NCBI GenBank assembly: GCA_900555045.1
Contig: USJW01000127.1
Location: 1 to 13,596, forward strand
Length of the DNA: 13,596 nucleotides
Reading direction: 5' to 3'
Source: an uncultured Clostridium sp.
Lineage (GTDB): Bacteria; Bacillota; Clostridia; Lachnospirales; Lachnospiraceae
A model generated the notes under the pieces. It did no database searches. It was given only the letters and a program-made list of their open reading frames with translations, and was not told the DNA's origin. The position numbers and the translations under genes were made by a program. This document shows positions 12,516-13,596 of the stretch, piece after piece (within the stretch, counting starts at the first letter, position 1; every line of letters begins with the position of its first letter).

Positions 12516-13559
12516 ATGTTAGAGGTGAAAAAATTTCCTGAGGATATGTCAGCGTTAGAAATTGACAAGGCGAACATGAAAAAATGTCTGTTGTCCGGCC
12601 TTTTTGAAGAACAAGTGAACATAAATGGAGAAAAAAGGCGCTTTTATACATATCTTACGCCGGGCCTCCTTTACAACCAAAGGTGTCTGATTATCGCTTT
12701 GCCGTCACATATTTGTGTGCCGGAGTATTTGGAAAACGCTTTTTGGATGGATTTTGCCGCGCAGATGCAGGTGTTCCTTTGTTTCCTTGAACCTCGGGAC
12801 CATTCCTGGAATGAGGACGGAACGGATTCGGATTATATGAATAAGGTTTATGTCGCGGTTCAGGCGCGCAATTATTATGTGACGATACAGGACAATATTT
12901 ATGCGGTGGGAATCGGAGACGGCGCCAATATTGCCCAGCAGGCGGTCATGAAAATGACCAGTGAATGGTCCGGGCTGGCCACGTTTGGAGACTTAAACGA
13001 ATCTGCGATGCGGAACGCAGAGATAACGCAGGAAAAAGAGGATATGGGACAGGTTGAATTGTCTTTAAACGCTGTAAAATGCCAACTTCCAGTATGGATG
13101 GTCTGGTCAAAGCAGGATAAAAGGAATGATCAGGTCCGGGAGTACTGGAAGATCCAGAATGATGTGGAGGCGGACTGCTATTCCTGCAAAGCGGCAGATG
13201 AAATTTACTTTCCCAGCCATGTATATAAAAAAAGTTCTGTTAATGAAGAGAAGATCGCTCAGGTGAGGATTACCAATCACTGGAATGGGGAACTGTCGGA
13301 GGAACTCATGAAGGAGGTCTGGTCTTATATCCGTCAAAATGGCCGTCACAGAAATTTTGGACAAAAAGCACTTAGAAGATTTAAAGAACCGGCTGAATAC
13401 GGAGCAGAATGCCGTAAGCTGGAGATAGACGGGTTCACGAGGATCTGGTATGAATACATACCGGAGAGCGTTAAAAAGAGCGGGAAAGCGGCTCCGCTGG
13501 TGGTAACGATGCATGGAAGTCGATGGCGACATTTTTATTATTCTCCATCGCACACATAG
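12516..13559 (+). CDS. Two-domain esterase-like protein (PHB-depolymerase/feruloyl-esterase type), 3' end lost at a junction
   Basis: As read, 347 residues. Residues about 35-260 look like a degenerate alpha/beta-hydrolase domain: YAVGIGDGANIAQQAV sits where VxGxSxGG is expected, but the nucleophile Ser is Gly134. After a linker (about 265-300) a second domain begins with FTRIWYEYIPESV and PLVVTMHG (327-334), the first strand and oxyanion motif of LpqC/PHB-depolymerase type esterases. Its catalytic core is absent. The last 13 codons (SRWRHFYYSPSHT) look unlike the family and overlap sequence that codes sensibly on the other strand, so genuine coding probably ends near 13515. ATG at 12516 is chosen because GGAGAGGT (12503-12510) precedes it. 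It lies 24 bases after the truncated anion transporter, likely in the same operon. A real full-length homologue would be about twice as long; that is expectation, not measurement. Confidence 0.6.
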   Translation: MLEVKKFPEDMSALEIDKANMKKCLLSGLFEEQVNINGEKRRFYTYLTPGLLYNQRCLIIALPSHICVPEYLENAFWMDFAAQMQVFLCFLEPRDHSWNEDGTDSDYMNKVYVAVQARNYYVTIQDNIYAVGIGDGANIAQQAVMKMTSEWSGLATFGDLNESAMRNAEITQEKEDMGQVELSLNAVKCQLPVWMVWSKQDKRNDQVREYWKIQNDVEADCYSCKAADEIYFPSHVYKKSSVNEEKIAQVRITNHWNGELSEELMKEVWSYIRQNGRHRNFGQKALRRFKEPAEYGAECRKLEIDGFTRIWYEYIPESVKKSGKAAPLVVTMHGSRWRHFYYSPSHT

Positions 13560-13596
13560 CGACAGGGAAATGATGCAGCCAATCTGTTGCGATATA
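13516..13596 (-). pseudogene. Fragment of a Gfo/Idh/MocA-type oxidoreductase at the contig end
   Basis: Read from the right end on the minus strand, 27 codons are open and protein-like. ATDWLHHFPVAMCAME and NKNVAID match the well-known Gfo/Idh/MocA segment of the form ATpwxxHxxxAxxAmxxGKnVxxE, which follows a Rossmann strand in the NAD(P)-binding domain. The frame then runs into non-family residues (HASLPPAEP) and stops at 13473-13471. Similarity is lost where the plus-strand esterase similarity begins, near 13516-13523. This is a partial gene whose 5' part lies beyond the window. The call rests on one short motif. Confidence 0.5.

Noticed and set aside
1..13596. CRISPR array, tRNA, rRNA, insertion sequence or phage genes
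   Set aside because: No regularly spaced direct repeats, cloverleaf-like segments, transposase motifs or phage structural motifs were found by reading both strands. Faint or partial examples could have been missed without computation.

Overview
The window looks like one chromosomal contig end from a fairly GC-rich member of the Clostridia, most likely the Lachnospiraceae (Clostridium cluster XIVa relatives). Evidence for this is the strong AGGAGG-type ribosome sites, sigma-A style promoters, a cyclic-di-AMP PII-like receptor (DarA/PstA), the L32 form beginning MSICPKNK, and an acetate pathway built from PduL plus AckA. The genus is inferred and not proven. The first 15 bases are the 3' end of the Illumina TruSeq read-1 adapter, so the left edge is technical and not biological.

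Layout. (1) 148-3096, + strand: a tight three-gene operon of alpha/beta-hydrolase, CitMHS-family carboxylate transporter, and a second alpha/beta-hydrolase. It ends at a probably bidirectional terminator (about 3141-3209). (2) 3226-6509, - strand: a two-gene operon of an uncharacterised polytopic permease followed by asparagine synthase (glutamine-hydrolysing). (3) 6711-8057, + strand: a membrane-anchored HtrA/DegP-type serine protease, divergent from (2). (4) 8208-8540: DarA with its own extended -10 promoter and a strong terminator. (5) 8792-10583: pduL-ackA, which converts acetyl-CoA to acetate with ATP formation, behind a good promoter. (6) 10691-11404: yceD (DUF177) and rpmF (ribosomal protein L32) behind a perfect-consensus promoter, closed by an 12-bp-stem terminator.

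(7) 11700-13559: after the rpmF terminator the DNA becomes visibly more AT-rich. It encodes the C-terminal half of a DASS/SLC13-type anion transporter and then a two-domain esterase-like protein. The esterase stops just after the first strand and oxyanion motif (PLVVTMHG) of its second domain. From about 13516 to the end, the minus strand instead reads as a piece of a Gfo/Idh/MocA-type oxidoreductase, so the right end appears chimeric or rearranged.

The core genes (htrA, darA, pduL-ackA, yceD-rpmF, asnB) are housekeeping. The accessory interest lies in two unrelated 'organic-anion transporter plus hydrolase' modules, one at each end. Each suggests import of a carboxylated compound and hydrolysis of an ester-like bond, with substrates unknown. 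No RNA gene, CRISPR array, phage gene or insertion sequence was recognised.
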